DNA of 64,000 bases from Acidovorax sp. NCPPB 4044 (GTDB lineage Bacteria > Pseudomonadota > Gammaproteobacteria > Burkholderiales > Burkholderiaceae_C), in assembly GCF_028069655.1 (NCBI RefSeq), contig NZ_JAMCOS010000001.1, positions 4,618,001 to 4,682,000 of the forward strand. The letters are read 5' to 3'. Both the position numbers and the translations under genes were made by a program. Of this stretch, positions 1 through 8,816 are shown piece after piece (position 1 is the stretch's first letter; each line of letters begins with the position of its first letter). Under the pieces are notes generated by a model. It was given only the letters and a program-made list of their open reading frames with translations. It was not told the origin of the DNA and ran no database searches.

Positions 1-1
1 C

Positions 2-718
<717 letters not shown>

Positions 719-730
719 CGCGGGCGCTGG

Positions 731-747
731 TGTCCGGACTCCGGACA
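731..747. promoter_or_regulatory. Candidate upstream activator site (perfect palindrome)
   Basis: TGTCCGGACTCCGGACA is a perfect 8-bp inverted repeat around one central base. It lies 13 bp after the stop of the sigma-54 activator gene and about 73 bp upstream of a -24/-12-like element. Position and symmetry fit a Fis-type activator site. The link to this activator is an inference. Confidence 0.55.
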
Positions 748-820
748 ACGTGTCGCCGGGCCATCCACCGGTAGCCGCACCGGCGCAACGCAAGTGTTTG
801 ATTCATAAGGAATTGCAGGC

Positions 821-836
821 TGGCACGGCTCTTGAG
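821..836 (+). promoter_or_regulatory. Candidate sigma-54 promoter (-24/-12)
   Basis: TGGCACG, four bases, then TTGAG matches the TGGCACG-N4-TTGCW consensus with exact spacing. The -12 element has GA where GC is usual. The first downstream ATG is at 879, leaving about 30 bases of leader with a GAAGGAG-type ribosome site. Together with the adjacent activator and palindrome this is a coherent sigma-54 control region. Confidence 0.6.
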
Positions 837-878
837 AACAGGGTTTGCACCATCCACCCTGACCGAAGGAGCCTTGAG

Positions 879-1577
879 ATGACTTTCCGCACCTTGACCC
901 GTACCGGCCTGATCGCCGCCCTGATCGCCTGCGGCGCAGCACAGGCCCAACCCCTGCCCCCGGCCGCGCCCGGCCAACCGCCCGCACCCATCGGCCAACC
1001 CCCGGCCGTGGAATCCGCCACGCACGGCGGCACGCTGCAGCGCTGGCTGCTCAACCCCAACGGCGAAGCCGACGGCCTGCTGATGCAGGACGGCACGCAG
1101 GTGGCCTTCCCGCCCCACCTCTCCCAGACGCTGACCGGCTGGCTGCGCGTGGGCGACGCACTGGAGGTGACCGGCTGGAACCACGCCGGTGTGCCCGTGC
1201 TGCGCGCCAGCACCCTCCGCTCGCAGGGCCGCACCGTGGAAGACACGCCGCCCGTGCCGGGCCAGATGCCGCCGCCCCCGTCCCGCGAGGCGCTGGCCGA
1301 GCTGCAGACCGACGGCCGCGTGGCGCGCGTGCTGCTCAACAGCCGCGGCGACGCGCACGGCCTGCTGCTGGACAACGGCGTGATCGTGCGCTTCCCGCCG
1401 CACGTGGCCGCGTCCGTGGGCAACCTGCTGCAGACCGGCGCCACGGTGTCCGCCCGCGGCTGGGGCACCCGCAATGCACTGGGCACGGCCCTGGAAGCCA
1501 CGCGGCTGGGCACCACGCCCGACACGCTGCAGGACGTGCTGCGCGGCCCCGCCGGCGGCCCGCCCCGCCTGCCCTGA
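879..1577 (+). CDS. Exported protein with two copies of a small repeat domain
   Basis: A 232-residue protein of unknown function. The start at 879 follows GAAGGAGCC and gives an N-terminal export signal (MTFRTLTRTGLIAALIA). LIAC fits a lipobox with Cys18, but AQA/QP is also a possible signal peptidase I site. A Pro-rich linker follows, then two copies of one domain at roughly residues 45-110 and 135-215. The copies share a pattern of LLN-x-x-G-[ED]-A-x-GLL-x-x-[DN]G-x-x-V-x-FPPH, followed about 12 residues later by G-x-x-[VL]-x-x-x-GW. The next gene carries divergent copies of the same domain. The short beta-rich pattern suggests an OB-like fold, which is a guess. It is the first gene behind a candidate sigma-54 promoter. 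Confidence 0.8.
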   Translation: MTFRTLTRTGLIAALIACGAAQAQPLPPAAPGQPPAPIGQPPAVESATHGGTLQRWLLNPNGEADGLLMQDGTQVAFPPHLSQTLTGWLRVGDALEVTGWNHAGVPVLRASTLRSQGRTVEDTPPVPGQMPPPPSREALAELQTDGRVARVLLNSRGDAHGLLLDNGVIVRFPPHVAASVGNLLQTGATVSARGWGTRNALGTALEATRLGTTPDTLQDVLRGPAGGPPRLP

Positions 1578-1623
1578 TGCCCGGCCGGGCCTTCCCCAAC
1601 CCTTGCAAACCAGGAGTCTCCCC

Positions 1624-2181
1624 ATGAGCCAACCCCAGGAAAAACTGATCGATGTGTGGTCCCTCTCGGGCCGCTTCCAGCACCTGCTGCACAGCCCGCG
1701 CGGCGAAGTGGAGGGCGCGATGGTCGACGTGGACGGCGTGCCCGCGCAGTTCGTCTTCGGCAAGCACGACGAGCCTGCGGCCCGGGCCTTCGGGGCGGTG
1801 CGCCCCGGGCAGGAAGTCGTCATCGAAGGCACGGTGGCGGCGCCCCCGCCCCACGGTGAGGCCGCTCACGAGGTCTATGCCTTCGAGCGCCTCGTGTCGG
1901 TCGATGGCGCGGAACCCGCGCCGGAGGACGCGCCGCAGCGCGCCGAGGGCCGCGTTGCACGCATCCACTACGCCCGCCATGGCGAACCCAACGGCGTGGT
2001 GCTGGACAGCGGCGACTTCATCCACACCCGTCCAGAAGGCTTCGCGCAGCTGGGCCTGCAGCCGGGCGACGCCGTGGCGGCCGAGGGCCCCGGACGGCCC
2101 CTGCACGGCGCACCGGGCCAGGTGATCGAGGCCCGCACCGTCAACGGCCAGGCGCTGCCGGGCAAGCCACCGCGCGGGTGA
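1624..2181 (+). CDS. Protein with two divergent copies of the same repeat domain
   Basis: A 185-residue protein without a signal peptide, so probably cytoplasmic. The start at 1624 follows CAGGAG. Residues about 14-75 (SGRFQHLLHSPRGEVEGAM) and 104-165 (EGRVARIHYARHGEPNGVVL) repeat the pattern of the preceding exported protein: GR-x-x-x-x-x-x-x-x-x-GE-x-x-G-x-x-x-D, then P-G-x-x-V-x-x-EG. The second copy is closest to the second copy of its neighbour (GRVAR..., V-x-LD-x-G). The gene lies 46 bp after its neighbour and 4 bp before an MFS gene, so the three probably form one transcript. The function is unknown. Confidence 0.82.
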   Translation: MSQPQEKLIDVWSLSGRFQHLLHSPRGEVEGAMVDVDGVPAQFVFGKHDEPAARAFGAVRPGQEVVIEGTVAAPPPHGEAAHEVYAFERLVSVDGAEPAPEDAPQRAEGRVARIHYARHGEPNGVVLDSGDFIHTRPEGFAQLGLQPGDAVAAEGPGRPLHGAPGQVIEARTVNGQALPGKPPRG

Positions 2182-2185
2182 TGCC

Positions 2186-3514
2186 ATGACCGCCGCCGCG
2201 CACCCCGCCCCCACGACCGCCGCAGCCCACCTGCCGGGCCGGCCTCCCTCCCGGGAGTCCGGCACGGGCACGGCCCCGGCCGCCGCAGGCGCCTCGCTCA
2301 CGGCCCTGGCGTGGATGGCGTTCTTCATGGCGGATGTGCGCGACGGCCTGGGCCCGTTCCTCGCCACCTACCTGCAGACCCAGCGCATCGACCAGACCAT
2401 GATCGGGCTGGTGCTCTCGGCCGGCGGCCTGGCCGCCATGGCCGCCACCCCGCTGGCCGGCGCCTGGGCCGACCGCGCCCGCGCCAAGCGCGCACTGATC
2501 GCGGTCGCCGCGCTGGCGGTGCTGGGGGCGAGCGCCATCGCCTTCCAGACCCGGTCGCCGGGCCTGCTGGTGCTGTCGCAGGTGCTGACGGGCGTGGCCG
2601 GCGCGGTGCTCGCGGCCGCGCTGGCGGCGCTCACGCTGGGGCTGGCGCGCAGCGACGGCCTGCGCCACCAGACCGGGCGCAACGAAGCCTTCAGCCACGC
2701 GGGCAACATCGTCTCCGCGCTCGGCGCGGCGGGCCTGGCGCACTGGCTGGGCGCGCCGTGGATGCTCGCGGTGATGTCCGCCATGGCCGTGGGCGCCCTC
2801 GCCTGCCTGCGGTCGATCCGGCCGGGCGACATCGACCACGTGGCCGCGCGCGGCAGTGCAGCCGCCACCGCGCAGCCGGCGGACGCCAGCCCCGCCACGG
2901 CCGCACCGGAGGGCCTGCGCGCCTTCCTGGGCCACCGTGCGCTGTGGCTCTTCAGCCTGGCCTGCGCGCTGTTCCACCTGGGCAACGCCGCCATGCTGCC
3001 GCTGCTGAACCAGCGGCTCGCCGCCACGGCCCCCGACGCCTCGCCGCTGCTGTGGACGGGCATCGCCATCGTGGTCGCGCAACTCACCATGGTGCCCGTG
3101 GCACTGTGGGTTTCGCGCAGCCGCCGGTGGGACCTGCCGGTGTTCGTCTATGCGGCCATCCTCGCGCTGCCGGTGCGCGGCGTGATCGCCTGGGCCATCC
3201 CGGATGCCTGGGCCAACATCCCCGTGCAGATCCTCGACGGCATCGCCGCGGGCGCCCTGGGCGTGGCCACGCCGCTGATGGTCGAACGCTACGTGCGCGG
3301 CAGCGGCCGCTACAACACCGCGCTGGGCATGGTGATGACCCTGCAGGGCATCGGCGCCGCGCTGAGCCCGGCCATCGCCAACACCGTGGTCGGTGCGGGC
3401 GGGCATTTCGGGCGGGCCTTTGCGGTGCTGGCAGGCTGCGCCGTGCTCGCGCTGCCCGTCTTCATGCTGGCGCAGCGGCAGGCCGGGCGGCACCCGGCAC
3501 CGCACGCGGCATAG
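2186..3514 (+). CDS. MFS transporter
   Basis: A 442-residue major facilitator protein with about 12 hydrophobic segments and a long soluble N-terminus of about 35 residues. The MFS loop 2-3 motif is seen as GAWADRARAKR, near residue 95. The loop between the two halves (around residues 215-240) is rich in Ala, Thr and Pro. The substrate cannot be read from the sequence. The gene starts 4 bp after the preceding stop, so it is very likely co-transcribed with the two repeat-domain genes and under the same candidate sigma-54 promoter. Confidence 0.88.
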   Translation: MTAAAHPAPTTAAAHLPGRPPSRESGTGTAPAAAGASLTALAWMAFFMADVRDGLGPFLATYLQTQRIDQTMIGLVLSAGGLAAMAATPLAGAWADRARAKRALIAVAALAVLGASAIAFQTRSPGLLVLSQVLTGVAGAVLAAALAALTLGLARSDGLRHQTGRNEAFSHAGNIVSALGAAGLAHWLGAPWMLAVMSAMAVGALACLRSIRPGDIDHVAARGSAAATAQPADASPATAAPEGLRAFLGHRALWLFSLACALFHLGNAAMLPLLNQRLAATAPDASPLLWTGIAIVVAQLTMVPVALWVSRSRRWDLPVFVYAAILALPVRGVIAWAIPDAWANIPVQILDGIAAGALGVATPLMVERYVRGSGRYNTALGMVMTLQGIGAALSPAIANTVVGAGGHFGRAFAVLAGCAVLALPVFMLAQRQAGRHPAPHAA

Positions 3515-3612
3515 AGATGCGGCGGCACGGGCGGCGGGCGAAGGGCCGCCACTGTCGAGCCGGCCCATAATGGATGGGCCCGCCGTCCATGGCGCCGGAT
3601 TCCGAGGTCCGC

Positions 3613-4509
3613 ATGCTCCCACTGCGCCCATCCCTGCCGCCACTGCTGCTCGCAGCGCTGCTCGCCGCGGGCCCCGCCGGCGCCGCAGTTCCGCTGCCCG
3701 TCCCCGACACCCAGGTGCTGCACCTCGCCATCGACGGCCGCACGCTGGACGTGCCGACCCAGGTCTTCCGCCCCGAGGGGGCCGGCCCCTTCCCGCTGGT
3801 GATCTTCTCGCACGGCCGCTCGGCCGACCCCGCGGTGCGCGCCCGCCTGCAGTACCCCGTGCCCCTGGGCCACGTGGCCTACTGGCTGCGCCAGGGTGTG
3901 GCCGTGGTCGCGCCCATCCGGCCCGGCTACGGCACCACGGGCGGCCCCGATCGCGAGAACTCCGGTGCCCGCTGGCCGTCCGGCGGCAACGTCTGCACGG
4001 GCCTGGCGGACTACGCCACCGTGGCGCAGCATGCGGCGGCAGCCGTGCGGGCCGTGCATGGCTGGGCTCTGCAACAGCCCTGGGTGCGGCGCGACCGCAT
4101 CCTGCTCGAAGGCCAGTCGGTGGGCGGCATGGCCACCATCGCCGCGGCGGCGGACCGCCTGCCCGGCGTGGTGGGCGCGGTGAATTTCTCCGGCGGCGCG
4201 GGCGGCAAGCCCGACGCCGCCCCGGGCCACAGCTGCCAGCCCCAGGTGCTCACCGGGCTCTACCGCCAGTGGGGCACGCAGGTGCGCGTGCCCACCCTGT
4301 GGCTGTATGCCGAGAACGACCTCTACTGGGGCGCGGACCTGCCGCGCCAGTGGTTCGGCGCCTTCCGGGAGGGTGGCGACGGCGCGCAATTCTTCGCCGC
4401 CCCCGCGCTGGAAGGCACGGACGGGCACAACCTGCTGCGCGTGGGCGGTCGCCACTGGCGGGACCCGCTGCAAGCCTTCACGGCGAAGGTGGGGCTGCTG
4501 GCGCCTTGA
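3613..4509 (+). CDS. Secreted alpha/beta hydrolase (dienelactone hydrolase-like)
   Basis: About 298 residues from the ATG at 3613, which follows GAGGT and gives a clean signal peptide (PPLLLAALLAAGPAGAA). The frame stays open upstream to 3574, but that start would bury the signal. Hydrolase features are the oxyanion region FSHGRS, the nucleophile elbow GQSVGG, an acid residue in YAENDLYW and the histidine in TDGHNLL. Cys in NVCTG and HSCQP may form a disulfide in the periplasm. The substrate is unknown. It is convergent with the ferredoxin gene, only 12 bp from its stop. Confidence 0.85.
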   Translation: MLPLRPSLPPLLLAALLAAGPAGAAVPLPVPDTQVLHLAIDGRTLDVPTQVFRPEGAGPFPLVIFSHGRSADPAVRARLQYPVPLGHVAYWLRQGVAVVAPIRPGYGTTGGPDRENSGARWPSGGNVCTGLADYATVAQHAAAAVRAVHGWALQQPWVRRDRILLEGQSVGGMATIAAAADRLPGVVGAVNFSGGAGGKPDAAPGHSCQPQVLTGLYRQWGTQVRVPTLWLYAENDLYWGADLPRQWFGAFREGGDGAQFFAAPALEGTDGHNLLRVGGRHWRDPLQAFTAKVGLLAP

Positions 4510-4521
4510 AAGCGCTTTCCG

Positions 4522-4851
4522 TCACGCGCCTTCGAGCTGCAGGTACACCTTGCCCTGCTCGATGCGAACAGGGTAGGTGCGCAGGCCCTGCGTGAGCGGG
4601 GCGCACAGCGCACTGCCGTCGCGCACGTCGAAGCGCCCCTGGTGCAGGGGGCATTCGATCTCGTGCCCCTCCAGAAAGCCGTCGCACAGCCGCGCGTTGC
4701 CGTGGGTGCAGAGGTTGTCGGTGGCGAACACCTCGCCCCCCACCGCATAGAGCGCCACGTCGCGTCCGCCGACGCTCACGCCCACCACATCGTCCTGCGG
4801 CACGTCGTCCAGCGCGGCGGCCTCGGTCCATCCGGTATCGATGGCGGTCAT
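4522..4851 (-). CDS. nagAb: Rieske ferredoxin of salicylate 5-hydroxylase
   Basis: A 109-residue Rieske [2Fe-2S] ferredoxin. The cluster ligands are visible as CTHG and, 17 residues on, CPLHQGRFD. It passes electrons from the reductase at 6660-7652 to the oxygenase at 4862-6635. The gene order reductase, large subunit, small subunit, ferredoxin is that of nagAaGHAb in naphthalene/salicylate degraders such as Ralstonia sp. U2. The start at 4851 is preceded by GAGGAGACACCC. It is the last gene of this operon. Confidence 0.9.
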   Translation of the reverse strand: MTAIDTGWTEAAALDDVPQDDVVGVSVGGRDVALYAVGGEVFATDNLCTHGNARLCDGFLEGHEIECPLHQGRFDVRDGSALCAPLTQGLRTYPVRIEQGKVYLQLEGA

Positions 4852-4861
4852 GGGTGTCTCC

Positions 4862-5365
4862 TCAGAGGGGGTAGATGATGGAATTCGGGATCATTTCGCT
4901 GTCGTAGATGCATTCCTTGCGGGCGAAGCGCAGCCCACCGGGCGTACGCACCACCACGTCGAGGTAGCGGCCCACGTTGAACACCGTGGAAGGCTCCGAC
5001 AGCTTGGTGCGGAACACCGCGTAGTTCGCCTCGCATTCCCAGCGCCCATCGCCGGCCGCGCGCACACGCGGCGCGCCGATCACGTGGCGCTGGTAGTACG
5101 GGTCGTGGAACAGCGTCTCGCGGATGCCGTACACGCGGTCTTTCAGCATGCCCTGGCTGTCGAACGAGAGCGTGGCCAGCGGCAGGCCGCGCTCGTGGTT
5201 CTCGCGCGGCTGCAGCCGGTAGACGCAGTCCTCGGTGAAGAAGCCCGGCCAGCGGTCCCATTCGGAGGCATCGAGCGCCGAGGCGTAGTCGGCATAGAGC
5301 TGCTGCAGCGCGAACCATTCGGCGAAGTCGATGGCGGGCGTGCCCGCGGTGGTGGTGGTGCTCAT
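4862..5365 (-). CDS. nagH: Salicylate 5-hydroxylase small (beta) subunit
   Basis: A 167-residue ring-hydroxylating dioxygenase beta subunit (NTF2-like fold). It starts with a short Thr-rich leader, then the typical [19 protein letters not shown] helix and the terminal [15 protein letters not shown] strand. Such subunits support the alpha subunit and carry no metal. It lies 10 bp upstream of the ferredoxin gene and 4 bp after the alpha subunit, with a strong AAGGAGG ribosome site. Assignment to salicylate 5-hydroxylase rests on the operon and the NahR-like regulator. Other hydroxybenzoates or anthranilate are possible substrates. Confidence 0.88.
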   Translation of the reverse strand: MSTTTTAGTPAIDFAEWFALQQLYADYASALDASEWDRWPGFFTEDCVYRLQPRENHERGLPLATLSFDSQGMLKDRVYGIRETLFHDPYYQRHVIGAPRVRAAGDGRWECEANYAVFRTKLSEPSTVFNVGRYLDVVVRTPGGLRFARKECIYDSEMIPNSIIYPL

Positions 5366-5369
5366 GGCC

Positions 5370-6635
5370 TCAGTCCTCCTTCTCCATCACGCCGCGCCAG
5401 TATTCGTACATGCCGCGGATCAGCGTCTCGGTGACCATGTGGTCGGTGTCGCCCACGCCGTGGCCGCCCAGCTCCACCAGCGCGCGGTGGAACGGCTTCT
5501 GCTCGAAGCCCTGCTGCGAGAACTCGATCACCTCGCCGTCGTCGGCCGACACGAATCCGGCGGGTCCGAACAGGTTGGCCTGGCGCAGGCGGCGCTCGGT
5601 CATCTCGTCGCTGTCGTCCTCGAAGCCGAAATGCGTCCACTCGAAGTCGAATGCGTCGTGGCCCACGGGCTGGATGTGCCGCGTGGAGACGCTGTTGACC
5701 TGCTGCTGCAGGATCACGCTGGGGAACAGCGTGATCATCACCGCCGTGGGGCCGCCCCACCAGGGCTCGGGCACGATGTCGAGAAAGCGCGGGTCTTCCA
5801 GCTGCATGCCGGCCTTGAAGCTGGAGACGTTGGACACGTCCGACTGCTTCTTCGCCTCGCCGCGCGTGGACACCATGGCCGCATGGCGGTGGCGCGCGTC
5901 CATCTTCAATTCGGACTTGTTGTCCGCGCGCCAGAGGCCGAAGGTGACGAACCAGGTGTGCAGCAAGCCGGGGTGGTACGGGTCCTTGATGTTCTCCTGC
6001 ATCAGCTTCCAGTTGCCCGGAATGCGCTGGCGGTTGTAGCCCAGGATCTTGAGCTTGCGGCCGTTGAACAGGCGGTCGAAGTAGCCCAGGATCTCGGGCC
6101 CCATGAAGTCCTCCAGCGATTCGACACCGTGGTCGAACGAGGCGAAGACGACGCCCCCGCGCGTGGCCACCTTGAGCCGCGTGAGCCCGTGTTCATCCAG
6201 CTTGAAATCCGCCGGCATGCCGCCGTGCACCTTGCCGTCCTGCTTCACGCCGCGCCGGAAGGGCACGCCCTGCAGCGCGCCGTCGAGCCGGTAGTTCCAC
6301 TGGTGGTAGGGGCAGACGAACTCCTTGCGGTTGCCGTGCCGCTCACGGCAAAAGCGCATGCCGCGGTGCGCGCAGACGTTCTCCACCACGTGCAGTTGCA
6401 TGTCTTCGCCGCGCACCAGGATCACCGAGCGCTCGCCGATCGCCGTGCGCTTGAAGTCGCCCGGGTTCGGCACCTCGGCTTCCAGGCCCACGTAGCACCA
6501 ATGGCTGCGGTAGAAGAAGCGTTCCAGCTCGCGGCGGTAGATCTCCTCGCTGGTGTAGGCCGCGAACGGCACGCGGTGCGTGCCGGGACTCTCCCAGACG
6601 GGCTGTAATGGAAAGACGGGGTGGAGCGTACTCAT
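5370..6635 (-). CDS. nagG: Salicylate 5-hydroxylase large (alpha) subunit
   Basis: A 421-residue Rieske non-heme iron oxygenase alpha subunit. The Rieske ligands are CAHRGMRFC and CPYHQW near residues 88-112. The mononuclear iron site is seen in ENIKDPYHPGLLH, with the bridging Asp and two His. It would convert salicylate to gentisate with O2 and NADH. The length is normal for NagG-type enzymes. The ribosome site AAGGAGACAAC lies in front of the start at 6635. It is the second gene of the nagAa-G-H-Ab operon. Confidence 0.9.
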   Translation of the reverse strand: MSTLHPVFPLQPVWESPGTHRVPFAAYTSEEIYRRELERFFYRSHWCYVGLEAEVPNPGDFKRTAIGERSVILVRGEDMQLHVVENVCAHRGMRFCRERHGNRKEFVCPYHQWNYRLDGALQGVPFRRGVKQDGKVHGGMPADFKLDEHGLTRLKVATRGGVVFASFDHGVESLEDFMGPEILGYFDRLFNGRKLKILGYNRQRIPGNWKLMQENIKDPYHPGLLHTWFVTFGLWRADNKSELKMDARHRHAAMVSTRGEAKKQSDVSNVSSFKAGMQLEDPRFLDIVPEPWWGGPTAVMITLFPSVILQQQVNSVSTRHIQPVGHDAFDFEWTHFGFEDDSDEMTERRLRQANLFGPAGFVSADDGEVIEFSQQGFEQKPFHRALVELGGHGVGDTDHMVTETLIRGMYEYWRGVMEKED

Positions 6636-6659
6636 GTCGTTGTCTCCTTGGAATTCGTA

Positions 6660-7652
6660 TCAGGGTGTGCTGGCGTAGAAAGCGTCGGCATAGAGGTGCT
6701 CGGGCGCGATGCCGCGCTGGCGCGCCAGCAGCGACACGGCCTCCACCATGGGCGGCGATCCGCACAGGTAGGCGCGCCAGCCTTCCAGCGTGGGCCAGTC
6801 CTGCGCGATGGCGTCGGTGACCAGGCCCGTGCGCTGGCCCGGCGCAGCATCGGCCGCAGCCACCACGGCATGCACCTGCAATTGCGGGTGGCGCTGCTGC
6901 AGATCTTTCAGCCACTGCAGGCCGTAGACATCGCGCGCCGACCGGGCGCCGGCATAGACGTGGATGGGGTTGCGCATGCCCGAATCCAGCGCGCCGCGCA
7001 CGATGGACAAGATCGGTGCCAGCCCCGTGCCGCCCGCCACGCAGAGCATGGGCCCGTCGTACTTGCGGCGCAGATAGGCCGAACCCAGCGGCCCGCTCAC
7101 GCGCACCGCATCGCCCACGGCCAGCACGTTGGCGACGTGGCTCGAAACGAGCCCGCCTTCGACCAGCCGCACATGGAATTCGAGTTCGTCGTCGTGCGGC
7201 AGCCCGGCCATCGAATACGGCCGCGCCAGGCCGGGGCCGAACTGCAGCTGCGCGTACTGCCCCGGCGAGAAGTCCAGCGGCTTGCCCGGCCGCAGGCGCA
7301 GGCGGCGGATGTCGTGCGTGAGCGCTTCCACGGCCGTCACCGTGGCCTTCAAGGTGCGGGCGGTGTGCACCACCACCTCGTCGGGCTCGGGGATCTCGAT
7401 GGTGCAGGACTCGCTCAGCACCGTCTGGCAGGCCATCACGTACTGCGCTTCGCCGCCACCCAGCGGCGGCATGCGCAGCGCCTGGCCGGAATCCATCACC
7501 TCGCCCGCGAGCACCTTGCAGCGGCAGGTGCCGCAACGCCCGGCCATGCAGCTGTAGGAGACGGGAATCTGGTGCTCGCGCAGCACTTCCAGCAGGTTGG
7601 CGCCAGGCGCCACCGGCAGCACGCGGCCCAGCGGCTCGATATGCAATTCCAT
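6660..7652 (-). CDS. nagAa: Ferredoxin reductase of the ring-hydroxylating dioxygenase
   Basis: About 330 residues from MELHIEPLG at 7652. The frame remains open 17 codons further upstream, but that segment is charged and unlike the family start. The N-terminal plant-type [2Fe-2S] domain has [13 protein letters not shown] and a later MACQ. Next come the FAD domain (ARPYSMAG) and the NAD domain ([23 protein letters not shown]). It feeds electrons from NADH to the Rieske ferredoxin. It is the first gene of the operon and lies divergent to nagR across about 110 bp. Confidence 0.9.
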   Translation of the reverse strand: MELHIEPLGRVLPVAPGANLLEVLREHQIPVSYSCMAGRCGTCRCKVLAGEVMDSGQALRMPPLGGGEAQYVMACQTVLSESCTIEIPEPDEVVVHTARTLKATVTAVEALTHDIRRLRLRPGKPLDFSPGQYAQLQFGPGLARPYSMAGLPHDDELEFHVRLVEGGLVSSHVANVLAVGDAVRVSGPLGSAYLRRKYDGPMLCVAGGTGLAPILSIVRGALDSGMRNPIHVYAGARSARDVYGLQWLKDLQQRHPQLQVHAVVAAADAAPGQRTGLVTDAIAQDWPTLEGWRAYLCGSPPMVEAVSLLARQRGIAPEHLYADAFYASTP

Positions 7653-7720
7653 CGTGGGTTGTCTCGTGTCGTCGTTATGGCCCCGATCATTCCTGCGATC
7701 CAATGATCAGCCAATAGAAT

Positions 7721-7730
7721 GGCGTGAATA
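7721..7730 (-). promoter_or_regulatory. Candidate NagR/NahR recognition half-site
   Basis: Read on the minus strand, TATTCACGCC lies between the divergent nagAa and nagR starts. It matches the first half of the NahR box as I recall it (ATTCACGC, then TGAT). A TGAT follows further downstream on the same strand, but the spacing is longer than in the published box. Treat it as a lead only. Confidence 0.4.
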
Positions 7731-7762
7731 CATCCCATCACTGGCATCAATAAAGGGTTGGC

Positions 7763-8674
7763 ATGGAACTGGAAGACATCGACCTCAACCTGCTGGTGGT
7801 CTTCCAGCAGCTGCTGGTCACGCGCAAGGTGTCGCAGGCCGCAGAGAACCTGGGCCTCACGCAGCCCGCGGTGAGCAATGCGCTGGCACGGCTGCGGCGG
7901 CTGCTGGGCGACGAACTCTTCCTGCGCACGGCCCAAGGCATGCAGCCCACGCCCTATGCCGACCAGCTTGCGGAGTCGGTGTCGTACGCGTTGGCCATGA
8001 TCCACGGCGCACTCAACCACAAGCAGGGGTTCGATCCCGCCACCAGCCGGCGGGTGTTCAAGGTGGGCATGACCGACATCGGCGAGATCTACTTCCTGCC
8101 GCGCCTGCTGGAGCGGCTGCGGCAGACAGCGCCGGGCGTGCGCCTGACCACCGTGCGCAACAGCGCGACGGACCTGAAGGACGCCATGGAGGCCGGCAAG
8201 GTGGACCTGGCCGTGGGCCTGCTGCCGCAGTTGAAAGCCGGCTTCTTCCAGCGCCGCTTGTTCCGCCAGCCCTACGTGTGCCTGTTCCGCCAGGGCCACC
8301 CGCTGCACAAGCGGCGGCGCATCGGACTGGCGGAGTTTTCGAAGGCGGAGCACGTGGTGGTGGTCTCCGAAGGCACGGGCCACGGCAAGGTGGATGAGTT
8401 GCTCGAACGCATGGGCGTGGCCCGCGACGTGCGCCTCACCGTGCCGCACTTCGTCGCCATCGGCCACATCCTGCAGGCCACGCAGATGGTGGCCACCGTG
8501 CCCGAAAAGATGGCCCAGAGCATGGCCGAGCCCTTCGGCCTGGCCTATGCGCCGCACCCCGCCAAACTGCCGCAGGTGGCGATCAACCTGTTCTGGCACA
8601 CGAAGTACCACCGGGATCCGGGGAACCAGTGGTTGCGGGGAGTGTTGGTGGAGATGTTCGCGGAAGGGGATTGA
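7763..8674 (+). CDS. nagR: LysR-type activator of salicylate degradation (NagR/NahR-like)
   Basis: A 303-residue LysR regulator that closely follows NahR/NagR: MELEDIDLNLLVVF at the start, LTQPAVSNALARLR in the DNA-binding helices, MTDIGEIYFLPRLL, VDLAVGLLP, GTGHGKVDE and FWHTKYHRD near the end. NahR-type proteins respond to salicylate and activate the adjacent operon. The gene is divergent from nagAa, the usual arrangement. An AAAGGG ribosome site precedes the ATG at 7763. Confidence 0.9.
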   Translation: MELEDIDLNLLVVFQQLLVTRKVSQAAENLGLTQPAVSNALARLRRLLGDELFLRTAQGMQPTPYADQLAESVSYALAMIHGALNHKQGFDPATSRRVFKVGMTDIGEIYFLPRLLERLRQTAPGVRLTTVRNSATDLKDAMEAGKVDLAVGLLPQLKAGFFQRRLFRQPYVCLFRQGHPLHKRRRIGLAEFSKAEHVVVVSEGTGHGKVDELLERMGVARDVRLTVPHFVAIGHILQATQMVATVPEKMAQSMAEPFGLAYAPHPAKLPQVAINLFWHTKYHRDPGNQWLRGVLVEMFAEGD

Positions 8675-8816
8675 AGGAACCGGTGCGAGTCCTTTTCCTG
8701 TCGGAGCCAACTGCTTCGACGTGGCATTGCAGATCGGCAATGGATTTCACGAACTCGCCCCCAGGAAGCCGCGCTGGCGCCGGATCTGACACGCCCGACT
8801 TGCGAGAGCAACGCAG

